Shown: positions 14,975 through 25,562, counted from the first letter of the stretch. The stretch: 32,503 nt of DNA from Loigolactobacillus iwatensis (GCF_003950295.1 NZ_RHNP01000035.1:1-32503); one strand, 5' to 3'. The notes: a model not told the origin generated them from the sequence alone. Numbers and translations: made by a program.

Positions 14975-15829
14975 TTACTCCTCTTGTCTTTTTTGTACGG
15001 TTTCAATCAATTCAGCAAGCCCCGCCGCATAATTAACACCGTAACGAACGTCGCTTCCTGCTACCTGCGTTCGCTTGATTGCTCCTGTAACAAATTTTAG
15101 AGCAACTTCAGTGGCCGTTTGTAGTGCTAGCCCACGTAGTACACCACCAAATAATACACTAGCAAAAATATCGCCGGTACCAAAGTAATGACCGTCTAAA
15201 CGCTTTTGTTGATAACTCCACGTTAATGAGCCCTCGGCACCGATGATACCAATTGTACCATCAATCAGCGGTACACCGGTAATAACAGCTGCCGGAATAC
15301 TGAAAACTTCAGTTAACTTTTGAGCTAGTGTCTTAGCGGTTGCAAGGTCACAAGGTGCTGTACTAACATTTTCGCCTAAAAGTAATTGTGCTTCGGTTAA
15401 ATTTGGTGTTAATAAATCGGCCTGTTTCGCTAAGTGGCGCATTTGTTCAACGTATTTTAGTGTAAAACCACTGTAGAGCTGCCCTTGATCGGCCATCACC
15501 GGATCAACTAAGACCTTGGCCTGTTCCGTTTTTAAATCGGCTAGGTGCCGCAAGATAACCTGTAGTGGCTCGGCACCTAAATAACCAAAATAAAGCGCAG
15601 AAAATTTTAGGCCTAGACTTTGCCAGTGTTCAATAATTTTTGGCATTTCGGCCGCCAAATCAAGGTAGCTTGGCGTTCCCAAGCCGCCAGTATGCGTTGA
15701 TAATAACGCAGTTGGCAATAAACAAGGATTGAAATCAAGTGCGGCAAAAAGCGGTAATGATGCACACAGCGAAACTTGACCAACACAAGAAAGATCTTCA
15801 CTGATTAAAATCTTTTGCTGCTCAACCAT
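14975..15829 (-). CDS. pdxK: Pyridoxal/pyridoxine kinase, ribokinase superfamily
   Basis: A 284-aa cytoplasmic kinase making pyridoxal 5'-phosphate from pyridoxal or pyridoxine. Family landmarks are STHTGGLG (about residues 44-51), FGYLGAEPLQV, VLVDPVMAD, LLTPNLTEAQLLLG and the C-terminal GTGDIFASVLFGG with the catalytic Asp. It fits PdxK/PdxY better than ThiD because of the STHTG and YFGYLG motifs. It begins 3 nt after the gdhA stop, with a weak AAGGAA site inside the end of gdhA, and is followed at 4 nt by the ECF S component. PLP serves the aminotransferases that consume the product of GDH. Confidence 0.85.
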   Translation of the reverse strand: MVEQQKILISEDLSCVGQVSLCASLPLFAALDFNPCLLPTALLSTHTGGLGTPSYLDLAAEMPKIIEHWQSLGLKFSALYFGYLGAEPLQVILRHLADLKTEQAKVLVDPVMADQGQLYSGFTLKYVEQMRHLAKQADLLTPNLTEAQLLLGENVSTAPCDLATAKTLAQKLTEVFSIPAAVITGVPLIDGTIGIIGAEGSLTWSYQQKRLDGHYFGTGDIFASVLFGGVLRGLALQTATEVALKFVTGAIKRTQVAGSDVRYGVNYAAGLAELIETVQKRQEE

Positions 15830-15832
15830 TGA

Positions 15833-17614
<1,782 letters not shown>

Positions 17615-17652
17615 AGAGTGCGATAAAAGCTAACATGCTTTTATTGCACTCT
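17615..17652 (-). terminator. Terminator of eno
   Basis: A 15-bp stem GAGTGCGATAAAAGC / GCTTTTATTGCACTC (one G-U) with a 6-nt loop, followed on the minus strand by a run of seven or more T, 11 nt after the eno stop. Confidence 0.9.
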
Positions 17653-17663
17653 CATTTTAAAAA

Positions 17664-18953
17664 TTAGTCAGCGTCAACGTCATTTGGAAATTGAGCAACG
17701 GATGCTTGACCATTTAATTCTTCTTCAATGCGTAATAATTCGTTGTACTTAGCAATACGTTCTGAACGAGCCATAGCGCCGGCCTTTAATTGGCCACCAG
17801 ATACGGCAACGGCAAAGTCAGCAACAAATGGATCTTCAGTTTCACCTGAACGATGTGAAATCATTGTTGTGTAGCCGTTCTTCTTAGCCAAGCGAATTGC
17901 TTCAATCGTTTCTGAAACTGAACCAATTTGGTTTAATTTGATTAAGATTGAGTTAGCAACGCCGGCCTTGATACCCTTACGGAAAATTGAAGGGTTTGTA
18001 ACGAAGATATCGTCACCAACCAATTGTACTTGGTCGCCAAAGTCTTTTGTGAACTTAGCAAAGTTTTCCCAATCTTCTTCTGAGAATGGGTCTTCCATTG
18101 AGATGATTGCTGGGAATTTCTTCTTCAAATCTTTATAGTAGTTAGCCATTTCGTCAGCGTTAAAGCTGTGGCCTTCGAAGTTATACTTCTTAGCATCTTT
18201 ATCATAAAATTCTGATGAAGCAGCATCTAAAGCAATACCGATATCAACGCCTGGTTTGTAACCAGCTTGTTCGATAGCTTTATAAAGCATTTCAACAGCT
18301 TCAGTTGTTGACTTCATATCAGGAGCAAAACCACCCTCGTCGCCAAGTCCTGTTTGGAAACCAGCATCTTCCAAAACCTTTTTCAAAGTATGGTAAGTGT
18401 TAGCAATCTTTTCAAGACCATCACGGAAGCTTGTCTTCTTAAGAGGTGTAATCATGAATTCTTGGAAATCAATACCATTGTCAGCATGAGCACCACCGTT
18501 GATAACGTTATGGAACGTTTGTGGTAATTCAATGTTAACTCCGCCTAAATAACGGTATAATGGTGTGCCTAATGCATTAGCAGCAGCACGTGCAGTTGCC
18601 ATTGATACGCCTAAAATAGCGTTGGCACCTAAACGGGCTTTGTTTGGTGTGCCATCAAGATCGATCATAATTTGATCAATTTCAGCTTGGTTAAAAGGTG
18701 AAACGCCCTTCAAAGCATCGTTGATTTCTGTGTTAACGTTGTTGACTGCTTTGCTAACACCCTTACCTTCAACACGATTGCCACCGTCACGTAATTCAGT
18801 TGCTTCAAGTTCACCTGTTGAGGCACCTGATGGAACTGATGCGCGACCTAATGTACCATCTGTTAAGATAACGTCAGCTTCGACAGTTGGGTTACCACGA
18901 GAATCAAAAACTTCACGAGCTTTAACACTTTCAATTACTGCTGATTTAGCCAT
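17664..18953 (-). CDS. eno: Enolase
   Basis: A 429-aa glycolytic enzyme converting 2-phosphoglycerate to phosphoenolpyruvate. Visible are GASTGELEATELRD near the N-terminus, GDEGGFAPD with the catalytic Glu, IKLNQIGSVSE with the catalytic Lys and MISHRSGETEDPFVADFAVA. Length is standard. AAGGAGG lies 10 nt before the ATG. It has its own promoter (19038-19066), separated from aroA by a hairpin, and its own terminator, so it is probably monocistronic. It makes phosphoenolpyruvate, one of the two inputs of the shikimate pathway genes upstream. It lies apart from other glycolytic genes in this window. Confidence 0.97.
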   Translation of the reverse strand: MAKSAVIESVKAREVFDSRGNPTVEADVILTDGTLGRASVPSGASTGELEATELRDGGNRVEGKGVSKAVNNVNTEINDALKGVSPFNQAEIDQIMIDLDGTPNKARLGANAILGVSMATARAAANALGTPLYRYLGGVNIELPQTFHNVINGGAHADNGIDFQEFMITPLKKTSFRDGLEKIANTYHTLKKVLEDAGFQTGLGDEGGFAPDMKSTTEAVEMLYKAIEQAGYKPGVDIGIALDAASSEFYDKDAKKYNFEGHSFNADEMANYYKDLKKKFPAIISMEDPFSEEDWENFAKFTKDFGDQVQLVGDDIFVTNPSIFRKGIKAGVANSILIKLNQIGSVSETIEAIRLAKKNGYTTMISHRSGETEDPFVADFAVAVSGGQLKAGAMARSERIAKYNELLRIEEELNGQASVAQFPNDVDAD

Positions 18954-19037
18954 AAAATTGTTTCCTCCTTAAAAGAACGTTGCGTATGTAAGTAACGTCA
19001 AAAGCAGACGTTGCCCCACCACATAATTTCACTTAAT

Positions 19038-19066
19038 ATGTTAGCACCTTATATTTTGATTGACAA
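19038..19066 (-). promoter_or_regulatory. Promoter of eno
   Basis: Minus strand TTGTCA (19061-19066), 17-nt spacer, TAACAT (19038-19043), about 85 nt before the ATG. Confidence 0.7.
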
Positions 19067-19070
19067 CTTT

Positions 19071-19110
19071 GGAAAGCGCTTTTTTAAAAATAACTTTAAA
19101 AAGCGCTTCC
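19071..19110 (-). terminator. Hairpin after aroA
   Basis: The arms GGAAGCGCTTTTTAAA and TTTAAAAAAGCGCTTTCC pair with one or two slips around a loop of about 7 nt. It lies 6 nt after the aroA stop and just before the eno promoter. No U-run follows, so it terminates weakly or stabilises the 3' end. Each arm also resembles a cre half (AAAGCGCTTT), so a CcpA role near eno cannot be excluded. Confidence 0.55.
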
Positions 19111-19116
19111 TAACCC

Positions 19117-20409
19117 CTAGTTAAGTAGGTTTGTTAAATCGGTAAAAAAGGCCGGATACGAAACATTAATCGCCTCAGCAGCATTTAAGGTTAGATGGCT
19201 TTGACTGATTAAAGCGGCGACGGCCAACATCAAACCGATGCGGTGGTCACCATGACTATCAAGTTGATCACTGGTAACAGCCTTCAAAGGTGTTGGTCCG
19301 GTAATCACCATCCCATCAGGCTGTTCTTCAATCTGGGCACCTAGCTTGCGGAGTTCGGCCGTCACTGTGGCAATCCGATCAGTCTCCTTAACCCGTAGTT
19401 CTGCGGCGTCCTTAATGACGGTTGTTCCCTGGGCCTGAGTTGCAGCCAACGCAATTAACGGAATTTCATCAATAACATTGGGAATTTCTGCACCGCCCAC
19501 TTCAGTTGCCTTAAGTGAGCTAGTGGACACAATTAAATCACCGCTAACTTCAAAGTCGGAATCAATATTTTCGACGCGAATATCCGCACCCATACGGCTA
19601 AGAACGTCCAAAAATCCTGTTCGTGTTCCGTTTAAACCAACTTGTTTTAGACGTATTTCACTGTTAGAAACTAATGTTGCCGCCAAAATAAAGAAGGCGG
19701 CCGACGACATATCACCGGGAACACGGAAAGATTGCGCCTTTAACTGCGGTTGTGGTGGCACCGTTAAGGTTAGCCCCGTAATATCTACCTGCCCACCAAA
19801 TTTACGTAGCATTCTTTCTGTATGGTCACGAGTCTGCGCCAACTCAGTTAAATGGGATGGTTCATCAGCCTGCATGGCCGCAAACATTAAGGCACTTTTA
19901 ACCTGAGCACTAGCTACCGGGATCGTTTCGTTCAAAGCAGTCAACTTGTGATTACTTCGAATCGTTAATGGTAAATAATTTTCGTCTGTTGCTGTAATTG
20001 TCGCACCCATTTTTTGTAAGGGCGCAATCACCCGCTGCATTGGTCGCTTGCTTAAAGAAGCATCGCCACTAAACGTTATTGGAAATGACTGTTTACTTAA
20101 CAATCCCATTAAGAGACGTGTGGACGTTCCTGAGTTTCCCAGATCAATTGCCTGTTTGGCCGGTGTAAAGCCATTGAAACCGACACCTTCAATCGTTACT
20201 GAATCAGTGGTGCGTTGAATTTTAACGCCAAGTGCTTGTAAGGCACTAATTGTGTGTAAACAGTCGTCGGAAAAAAGAAAATGACTAATTTTGCTGGTTC
20301 CTTGAGCGATCGCACCAAACATAACACTGCGGTGGGAAATACTTTTGTCACCGGGAATCATTAATTCACCCTGTAAATGCGTGGCAGCCGTTACTAATTC
20401 TTTTTGCAT
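19117..20409 (-). CDS. aroA: 3-phosphoshikimate 1-carboxyvinyltransferase (EPSP synthase)
   Basis: A 430-aa cytoplasmic enzyme joining phosphoenolpyruvate to shikimate 3-phosphate, sixth step of the shikimate pathway. Signatures seen: GDKSISHRSVMFGAIAQG (residues 19-36), LGNSGTSTRLLMGLL (about 90-104) and HGDHRIGLMLAVA near the C-terminus. Length is normal. Ribosome site GAGGAG. It follows aroC by 15 nt, probably in one transcript. No other shikimate gene is in the window. Confidence 0.95.
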   Translation of the reverse strand: MQKELVTAATHLQGELMIPGDKSISHRSVMFGAIAQGTSKISHFLFSDDCLHTISALQALGVKIQRTTDSVTIEGVGFNGFTPAKQAIDLGNSGTSTRLLMGLLSKQSFPITFSGDASLSKRPMQRVIAPLQKMGATITATDENYLPLTIRSNHKLTALNETIPVASAQVKSALMFAAMQADEPSHLTELAQTRDHTERMLRKFGGQVDITGLTLTVPPQPQLKAQSFRVPGDMSSAAFFILAATLVSNSEIRLKQVGLNGTRTGFLDVLSRMGADIRVENIDSDFEVSGDLIVSTSSLKATEVGGAEIPNVIDEIPLIALAATQAQGTTVIKDAAELRVKETDRIATVTAELRKLGAQIEEQPDGMVITGPTPLKAVTSDQLDSHGDHRIGLMLAVAALISQSHLTLNAAEAINVSYPAFFTDLTNLLN

Positions 20410-20424
20410 ATTTTTACTCCTCGT

Positions 20425-21600
20425 CTAGTACTGCGCTAGTTCGTCATGGTAAGCCTTAACCTGCGTTTGCAAACGCGGTAAGGCATCCGCATCAAACTTA
20501 GCCAAGACAGCCTGTGCTAGCGTAATAGCTACCATGGCCTCAGCCACAACTGCAGCAGCAGGCACCGCCGTCGTATCCGAACGCTCAACGTTAGCAACAT
20601 ACGCCTCTTTGGTATGGATATCGACACTACGCAATGGCTTATATAACGTTGGAATCGGCTTCATGACCCCTTTGATGACTAACGGCATGCCATTAGTCAT
20701 CCCCCCTTCAAAGCCACCAAGATGATCACTGCCGCGGTAAAAGCCTTTAGTTTCGCTATAAAAGATTTCATCCATATCCTGACTCCCAGGATGATCCGCC
20801 AAACTAAAGCCATCCCCAAACTCAACCCCTTTAAAAGCATTGATACTAATAATTGCTTGGGCCAATTTAGCGTCAAGTTTCGTATTGGCACTGACATAAC
20901 TACCAAGACCAACCGGTAAACCAGTGGCAAGCACTTCAACAACACCGCCTAATGTGTCACCGGCTTTTTTTGTTTGATCAATTAGGCTGTGCATTTCAGT
21001 GGCAGCGGCCGCGTCGTAAGTACGGACATCACTAGCATTAGTCACCGCCGCTAGTTCTTTCAAATTACCAATTTGGGGTAACTGAGTTAAATCGGCTTTT
21101 ACCGTTCCTAATTGCTGCACAAAACCTAATACCTCGACACCGATTGCTTGAAGTAATTGTTTGCAGAGACTACCAACCGCAACCCGCATCGTTGTTTCCC
21201 GCGCACTGGAACGTTCCAAAACGTTCCGCAAGTCCTCATGCTGATATTTTTCACCACCGACCAAATCGGCGTGTCCTGGACGAGGTTTGGTTACTTGCCG
21301 AACTGAATTGGCCGCCGTTGCTTCGGCCGTGGGACTCATAATCTCATCCCAATGAGCATAGTCGCGGTTAGTCACCTGAAGTGTAATTGGTGAACCCAAG
21401 GTTTTTTGATGACGAATGCCGGCTGTAATCTGAACCTGATCAGACTCAATCTTCATTCGATTTCCACGACCATAACCTTGCTGCCGCCGTTTTAAATCAG
21501 CATTAATTTGTTCCACTGAAACCATTAGGCCGGCGGGAATTCCCTCAATAATTGCCGTTAGTTGTGGACCGTGTGATTCACCTGCTGTTGTGTAGTGCAT
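20425..21600 (-). CDS. aroC: Chorismate synthase
   Basis: A 391-aa FMN-dependent enzyme (called aroF in Bacillus) making chorismate from EPSP. Signatures seen: GESHGPQLTAIIEGIPAG (about residues 7-24), RRQQGYGRGNRMKIESD (about 38-54), GGEKYQHEDLRNVLERSSARETT and DHPGSQDMDEIFY. Length fits the family. Ribosome site AAAGGTGG 7 nt before the ATG. It precedes aroA by 15 nt. A candidate promoter lies at 21633-21661. I found no T-box or aromatic leader peptide in its upstream region, unlike the aminotransferase. Confidence 0.95.
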   Translation of the reverse strand: MHYTTAGESHGPQLTAIIEGIPAGLMVSVEQINADLKRRQQGYGRGNRMKIESDQVQITAGIRHQKTLGSPITLQVTNRDYAHWDEIMSPTAEATAANSVRQVTKPRPGHADLVGGEKYQHEDLRNVLERSSARETTMRVAVGSLCKQLLQAIGVEVLGFVQQLGTVKADLTQLPQIGNLKELAAVTNASDVRTYDAAAATEMHSLIDQTKKAGDTLGGVVEVLATGLPVGLGSYVSANTKLDAKLAQAIISINAFKGVEFGDGFSLADHPGSQDMDEIFYSETKGFYRGSDHLGGFEGGMTNGMPLVIKGVMKPIPTLYKPLRSVDIHTKEAYVANVERSDTTAVPAAAVVAEAMVAITLAQAVLAKFDADALPRLQTQVKAYHDELAQY

Positions 21601-21632
21601 CTGATTGCCACCTTTCTCATCTTAAACTCATT

Positions 21633-21661
21633 TTTATTGCTATTAGCTTAGCATAAGTCAA
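21633..21661 (-). promoter_or_regulatory. Candidate promoter of aroC-aroA
   Basis: Minus strand TTGACT (21656-21661), 17-nt spacer, AATAAA (21633-21638). Good -35, poor -10. Confidence 0.4.
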
Positions 21662-22110
21662 CGACCTTGTGGAAATTAATTGACGAATGCTCCAAGATTG
21701 AACATTGATTGTTTTTCAAACTAGCCTGCCAAAAATACAAATCCTTTGCTGGCCATTTAACAACATTCTGGTGAAGGATTCAATCTGTTTACTTAAGACT
21801 CGGCCGGCTCGCCTACTTGATTTGACAATTCAGGTTTAGGTTGTGTTTAAAAAATACCCTTATTAGCATTCTCCTGACTAATTTAGTGGAAACGTATTTG
21901 AAAATTAAGTAACCGATTTCTTTACTAATTTGTTAGTCTTTATTCATAGTTTCTTCACAACCTTTCTCTATCATTAATAGTGTTAAAGGATTTGGTTGAC
22001 TGACGTCTTAAAATTAATTGCTTCGCGCCTTTTTAGTGCTTGAAGGCTCTAAAAAGTATAAAAATTGATTTACGTCCTTAAAGGAGCATCCGAATATAAA
22101 TTGTAGATAA
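21662..22110. other. Non-coding interval with an isolated outer repeat module
   Basis: About 450 nt with no plausible gene. It holds outer-module copy R6 (21842-21904), and GTTTTTCAAACTAGC at about 21711, resembling a repeat end. The remainder is AT-rich and shows nothing I recognise. Confidence 0.55.
21842..21904 (+). repeat. Isolated outer module copy R6
   Basis: GTGTTTAAAAAATACCCTTATT, then CTCCTGACTAATTTAGTGGAAACGTATTTGAAAA. This is the outer module seen next to R2, R9 and R12, here without a recognisable long core. Confidence 0.55.
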
Positions 22111-22146
22111 AAAATGGCATCAGGATTTTTATCCTGATGCCATTTT
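22111..22146. terminator. Perfect 16-bp hairpin
   Basis: AAAATGGCATCAGGAT and its complement around a TTTT loop, with six T following on the minus strand. It probably ends the leftward transcript that starts at the DUF975 gene and runs through repeats R7b and R7a. Confidence 0.8.
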
Positions 22147-22213
22147 ATACGCCTAATTTTGCGAGGCGGCCGTTTAACAGATAAAGTGCTTGCTTAGGCC
22201 AATTTCGTGTAAA

Positions 22214-22466
22214 CGTGTTTGAAAAAGCAGATTTCTGCGGTTGCCATGTTTCAACTTGGCGGTTTTCGCCATAGTTGAATGGACAACGGATAAAGCATCA
22301 AAATTATTAGCGTACTTAGCTAATAATTCTCAGTTGCGGAATAGTAGCTACAGAAGTCGCTTTAGCTGTTTCACAGCAAAAGTGCCTTCTTAGGCTGCAA
22401 CTCGGACTTCGGTTTATCCTAGTCCGATCGACATCGTTAGTAATCCTCAAAATCTAGGCGCTTCTT
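22214..22466 (+). repeat. Repeat copy R7a (tandem unit 1)
   Basis: It begins CGTGTTTGAAAAAGCAG and contains a series of small hairpins (TTCAACT..AGTTGAA with GGCG/CGCC; ATTATTAGC/GCTAATAAT; GCTTTAGCTG/CAGCAAAAGTGC) and CTAGTCCGATCGAC (22419-22432). It is nearly identical to R7b but carries an extra 44-bp cassette at 22397-22440. Its right end (CGCTTCTTACC) only partly matches the left end. Confidence 0.85.
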
Positions 22467-22476
22467 ACCTGCAGCA

Positions 22477-22697
22477 AACGTGGCCCAAGAAGCAGATTTC
22501 TGCGGTTGCCATATTTCAACTTGGCGATTTTCGCCTTAGTTGAATGGACAACGGATGAAACATCAAAATTATTAGCGTACTTAGCTAATAATTCTCAGTT
22601 GCGGAATAGTAGCTACAGAAGTCGCTTTAGCTGTTTCACAGCAAAAGTGCCTTCTTAGGCTAATCCTCAAAATCTAGGCGCTTCTTGGGCCACTCTC
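22477..22697 (+). repeat. Repeat copy R7b (tandem unit 2) with altered inverted ends
   Basis: Five substitutions in about 200 bp separate it from R7a, apart from the missing 44-bp cassette. Its ends are GTGGCCCAAGAAGC (22480-22493) and GCTTCTTGGGCCAC (22680-22693), a perfect 14-bp inverted repeat that differs from the family's GTGTTTGAAAAAGC at five positions on each side. It ends 5 nt before the stop codon of the DUF975 gene. Confidence 0.85.
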
Positions 22698-22702
22698 TTT
22701 TC

Positions 22703-23443
22703 TTAATGTTCAATCACTTTTGGTTCTGTCTTTATTTGTTCATCACGTGCGCGTTTTAATTCATCGTAGTAACCCGCGTAAGTTGCGTTTTTATAGGGGT
22801 TCAGCCAAAGGAAACCAATTCCAAAGGTGATTACCGACAAGATGTCCCAACCTAAGAAGCTTAGTTGAAGCACAAAATAATCAATTTTATGGCCGTACAT
22901 CAGCGCTCTGCTCTCAGTAATACTGCCTAAGAAACTAACCGGTGCATCACCCGATACATCTCGGCGATCCTTATAAACAAAGTAACTTTGCTTATAAGCA
23001 TAGGATTTAACAATACCAGGGATAATGAATAGGATTGACCATAACCAAACGTAAATCATTTGGATAAAGAACAGACCAATGGTCCCCCAAAAATAGGGTT
23101 GTGAGAAAACTTGGAAGGCATCCCTAAGTGGATGAACTTCATAATCACGATTACGTACCCAATCTAAGAAAGTATACTGAATTCCCACTAAGAAGACTGT
23201 TGAAACAATGCTACCAATCATATTACCGCCATTATTGCCTCCATTAGTTGAATAGTCGGCAGCATGACTAATTGATTCCTTAACATCATTGAAGTTAAAG
23301 CCCATCCAGCCCAATGCCACAATAAATGCAGCAATCAGCACTAATTGAATAATCGTTGGAATTAAATTCAATAAAATGCCCTGAAGCCAGTTTCCGCGCA
23401 ATAAATCCTTGGACTGTTTCTTTAACTCACGTCTTGTTTTCAC
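22703..23443 (-). CDS. DUF975 family integral membrane protein
   Basis: A 246-aa membrane protein starting with GTG (GAGGTAA upstream). The N-terminal MKTRRELKKQSKDLLRGNW is typical of the DUF975 family of Firmicutes, followed by about five to six hydrophobic segments, the loop DWVRNRDYEVHPLRDAFQVF, and SILFIIPGIVKSYAYKQSYFVYKD. Family function is unknown; roles in the envelope have been suggested from context only. It is monocistronic, its 3' end touching repeat R7b, with repeat R8 in its upstream region. Confidence 0.8.
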   Translation of the reverse strand: MKTRRELKKQSKDLLRGNWLQGILLNLIPTIIQLVLIAAFIVALGWMGFNFNDVKESISHAADYSTNGGNNGGNMIGSIVSTVFLVGIQYTFLDWVRNRDYEVHPLRDAFQVFSQPYFWGTIGLFFIQMIYVWLWSILFIIPGIVKSYAYKQSYFVYKDRRDVSGDAPVSFLGSITESRALMYGHKIDYFVLQLSFLGWDILSVITFGIGFLWLNPYKNATYAGYYDELKRARDEQIKTEPKVIEH

Positions 23444-23550
23444 ACTATTTACCTCGTTTCTAAATTCAAATTATTTCTAAGTTTTGCACCCCAACTCATA
23501 ATAGCTAATTATAACTGTTTTAAGTAGGTAAAGGCAAAAAAGCTGCCAGA

Positions 23551-23810
23551 GTGTTTGAAAAAGTGGTAGATTCTGAGGATTACTAACGATGTCGATCGGA
23601 CTAGGATAAACCGAAGTCCGAGTCACAGCCTAGACAGACGAATTACCTTTGAAAAAGGTGATTTAGCTGTTGTAGCTACTATTCCGCAATTGAAGATTAT
23701 TAGCAAAAACACGCTAATAATCCTGATGCTTCATCCGTTGTCCATTCAACTACGGCGAAAAGCGCCAAGTTAAAACATGGCAACCGCAGGAATCTGCTTT
23801 TTCAAACACG
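23551..23810 (-). repeat. Repeat copy R8 (260 bp, near full length, inverted relative to R7)
   Basis: Ends GTGTTTGAAAAAG and CTTTTTCAAACAC are perfect inverted repeats. Reverse-complemented, it follows R7a in order: GGTTGCCATGTTTTAACTTGG, the small hairpins, CTAGTCCGATCGAC (here GTCGATCGGACTAG, 23591-23604), then TAATCCTCAGAATCTA. It lies between the divergent DUF975 and permease genes. An A-run of about a dozen lies downstream (from 23837). Confidence 0.85.
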
Positions 23811-23920
23811 TTTATACTACATAATCAAAAATCACAAAAAAAAAAAACTGCCAAAAACCACCTAATTTAATAAAGCACTATCATTCGTAAAATTAAAGTC
23901 AACTGAGTGTTTTAATTTTC

Positions 23921-23949
23921 TTTTCATAAACTAGTGGCTATGCTAAGAT
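23921..23949 (+). promoter_or_regulatory. Promoter of APC permease at 24003
   Basis: TTTTCA (23921-23926), 17-nt spacer ending in TGC (extended -10), TAAGAT (23944-23949). Confidence 0.55.
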
Positions 23950-24002
23950 TATAGACATTAAGCCTTAATTTATTCGGTTGTTTGGTGAAGGAGTGAAGTT
24001 TT

Positions 24003-25388
24003 ATGTCAGTTTGGGACAAAATGTTAAAAAAACAGAGTCTCGATAAGTATTTGGCTAAAGATAAACAGTTTGTTAAATCAATGAATGCTTTCGATCTAAT
24101 GTCCTTAGGGATTGGGGCGGTTATTGGTACTGGTATTTTTATCTTGCCAGGAACAGTTGCCGCTTTGAAAGCTGGTCCGGCCATCGTATTGTCATTTGTT
24201 GTCGCCGCCATCGTCTGTTCAATTGCCGCTATGTGTTACGCTGAATTTTCCTCGGCCATGCCCATTGCTGGTTCAGCCTATTCTTACGGGAACGTTGTTT
24301 TTGGCGAATTTACTGGTTGGGTTTTGGGCTGGGCGCTTATCCTTGAGTACATGTTGGCGGTAGCTGCTGTATCCACTGGTTTTTCGGCTTACCTCTCCTC
24401 ATTTTTACAGGGTTTTGGTTTAGAAATTCCCAAAATATTTAGTGGCCCCTTTGATCCGGCCCACGGAACTTACCTCAATCTTTTTGCCGTTTTAATCGTT
24501 TGGCTAATCACTTGGATGCTTAGCCACGGGATGAAGGAATCTGTTCGGATCAATAACGTAATGGTCATCGTCAAAATAACGATCATTGTCATTTTCTTAC
24601 TTGTCGGCGCCTTCTACGTTAAACCGGCTAATTGGCACCCCTTCTTACCATTCGGCGTTAAGGGCATCTTTAAAGGTGCCTCAACTGTCTTTTTTGCCTA
24701 TTTAGGCTTTGATGCCGTTTCGTCTTCTGCCGCCGAGGTCAAAAATCCCCAGCGTAATATGCCGATTGGTATCATTGGAACACTAATTGTGGCGACAATC
24801 TTATACATTTTAGTTTCCGCCGTTTTAACTGGTATGGTGTCTTATAAAGACTTAAACGTTGCTAACCCAGTGACCTACGCCCTGCAAAAAGTTGGGCAAA
24901 ATTGGGTTGCCGGGATCATTTCAATCGGTGCCCTGGCCGGTATGTTTACCATGATGATCACTATGATTTACAGCAGTTCACGCCTGGTATATTCAATTGG
25001 CCGTGATGGTTTACTGCCAAAGTTTTTAGGCCAACTACAAAGTAAAACGCATTTACCTCAGCACAGTTTGATTCTGGTGACGATCATTATTTCTATCTTA
25101 GGTGGCCTAATTCCACTAGATGAATTAACCAACTTAGTTAACATTGGTACTTTGATTGCCTTTACCTTCATTTCCATCGGCATTATTCCGTTACGCCGCC
25201 ATAAGGAAATCAAAAACACTGGCTTTAAAGTTCCTTTGTCACCCGTTCTACCAATTATTTCCGCAATCTTTTGTATTGGGTTAATGGCTATCTTACCTGC
25301 CGAAACCTGGATTGCCTCATTGATTTGGTTCGCCATTGGCCTACTCATTTACTTTACTTACGGCATCCACCACGAAAATATTTCTTAG
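24003..25388 (+). CDS. APC permease, cationic amino acid transporter-like (YfnA type)
   Basis: A 461-aa membrane transporter with about 12 hydrophobic segments. The N-terminus (MLKKQSLDKYLAKDKQFVKSMN, then FDLMSLGIGAVIGTGIFILPG) is characteristic of the CAT branch of the APC superfamily found across Firmicutes. Also seen are YAEFSSAMPIAGSAYSYGNVVFGEF (helix 3 region) and FFAYLGFDAVSSSAAEVKNPQRNMP (helix 6 region). Substrate is not determined from sequence. AAGGAG lies 10-11 nt before the ATG. It is monocistronic; its TAG stop is followed after 19 nt by repeat R9. Confidence 0.88.
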   Translation: MSVWDKMLKKQSLDKYLAKDKQFVKSMNAFDLMSLGIGAVIGTGIFILPGTVAALKAGPAIVLSFVVAAIVCSIAAMCYAEFSSAMPIAGSAYSYGNVVFGEFTGWVLGWALILEYMLAVAAVSTGFSAYLSSFLQGFGLEIPKIFSGPFDPAHGTYLNLFAVLIVWLITWMLSHGMKESVRINNVMVIVKITIIVIFLLVGAFYVKPANWHPFLPFGVKGIFKGASTVFFAYLGFDAVSSSAAEVKNPQRNMPIGIIGTLIVATILYILVSAVLTGMVSYKDLNVANPVTYALQKVGQNWVAGIISIGALAGMFTMMITMIYSSSRLVYSIGRDGLLPKFLGQLQSKTHLPQHSLILVTIIISILGGLIPLDELTNLVNIGTLIAFTFISIGIIPLRRHKEIKNTGFKVPLSPVLPIISAIFCIGLMAILPAETWIASLIWFAIGLLIYFTYGIHHENIS

Positions 25389-25407
25389 TCTGAAAAAGTG
25401 GCTAGGA

Positions 25408-25562
25408 GTGTTTGAAAAAGTACCCAGGTTCCGAGCATTAGTTGACGAATTATCTGTGAAACAGATGATTTGGCGATCGTAACTAAGCACAGGAATCTGC
25501 TTTTTCAAACACGTTTCCACTAAATTAGTCCGGAAAATACTAGTGAGAGTATTTTCTAAATT
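25408..25562 (-). repeat. Composite repeat copy R9 (short core plus outer module)
   Basis: Core 25408-25513, ends GTGTTTGAAAAAG and CTTTTTCAAACAC (13-bp perfect inverted repeat), about 106 bp. The outer module follows (GTTTCCACTAAATTAGTC, then the hairpin GGAAAATACT / AGTATTTTC) to 25562. Orientation as R8. A further right-end fragment (ATTTTCAAACACG) lies at about 25704-25716. Confidence 0.75.

Noticed and set aside
19071-19110. Two AAAGCGCTTT-like cores read as paired cre sites for eno
   Set aside because: They are the two arms of one hairpin directly after aroA, so a 3' structure explains them; a CcpA role is possible but not supported.
22214-22697. Tandem near-identical units could be taken for a CRISPR or satellite array
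   Set aside because: Only two units of more than 200 bp, no short regular repeat/spacer pattern and no cas genes; the units belong to the dispersed intergenic repeat family.
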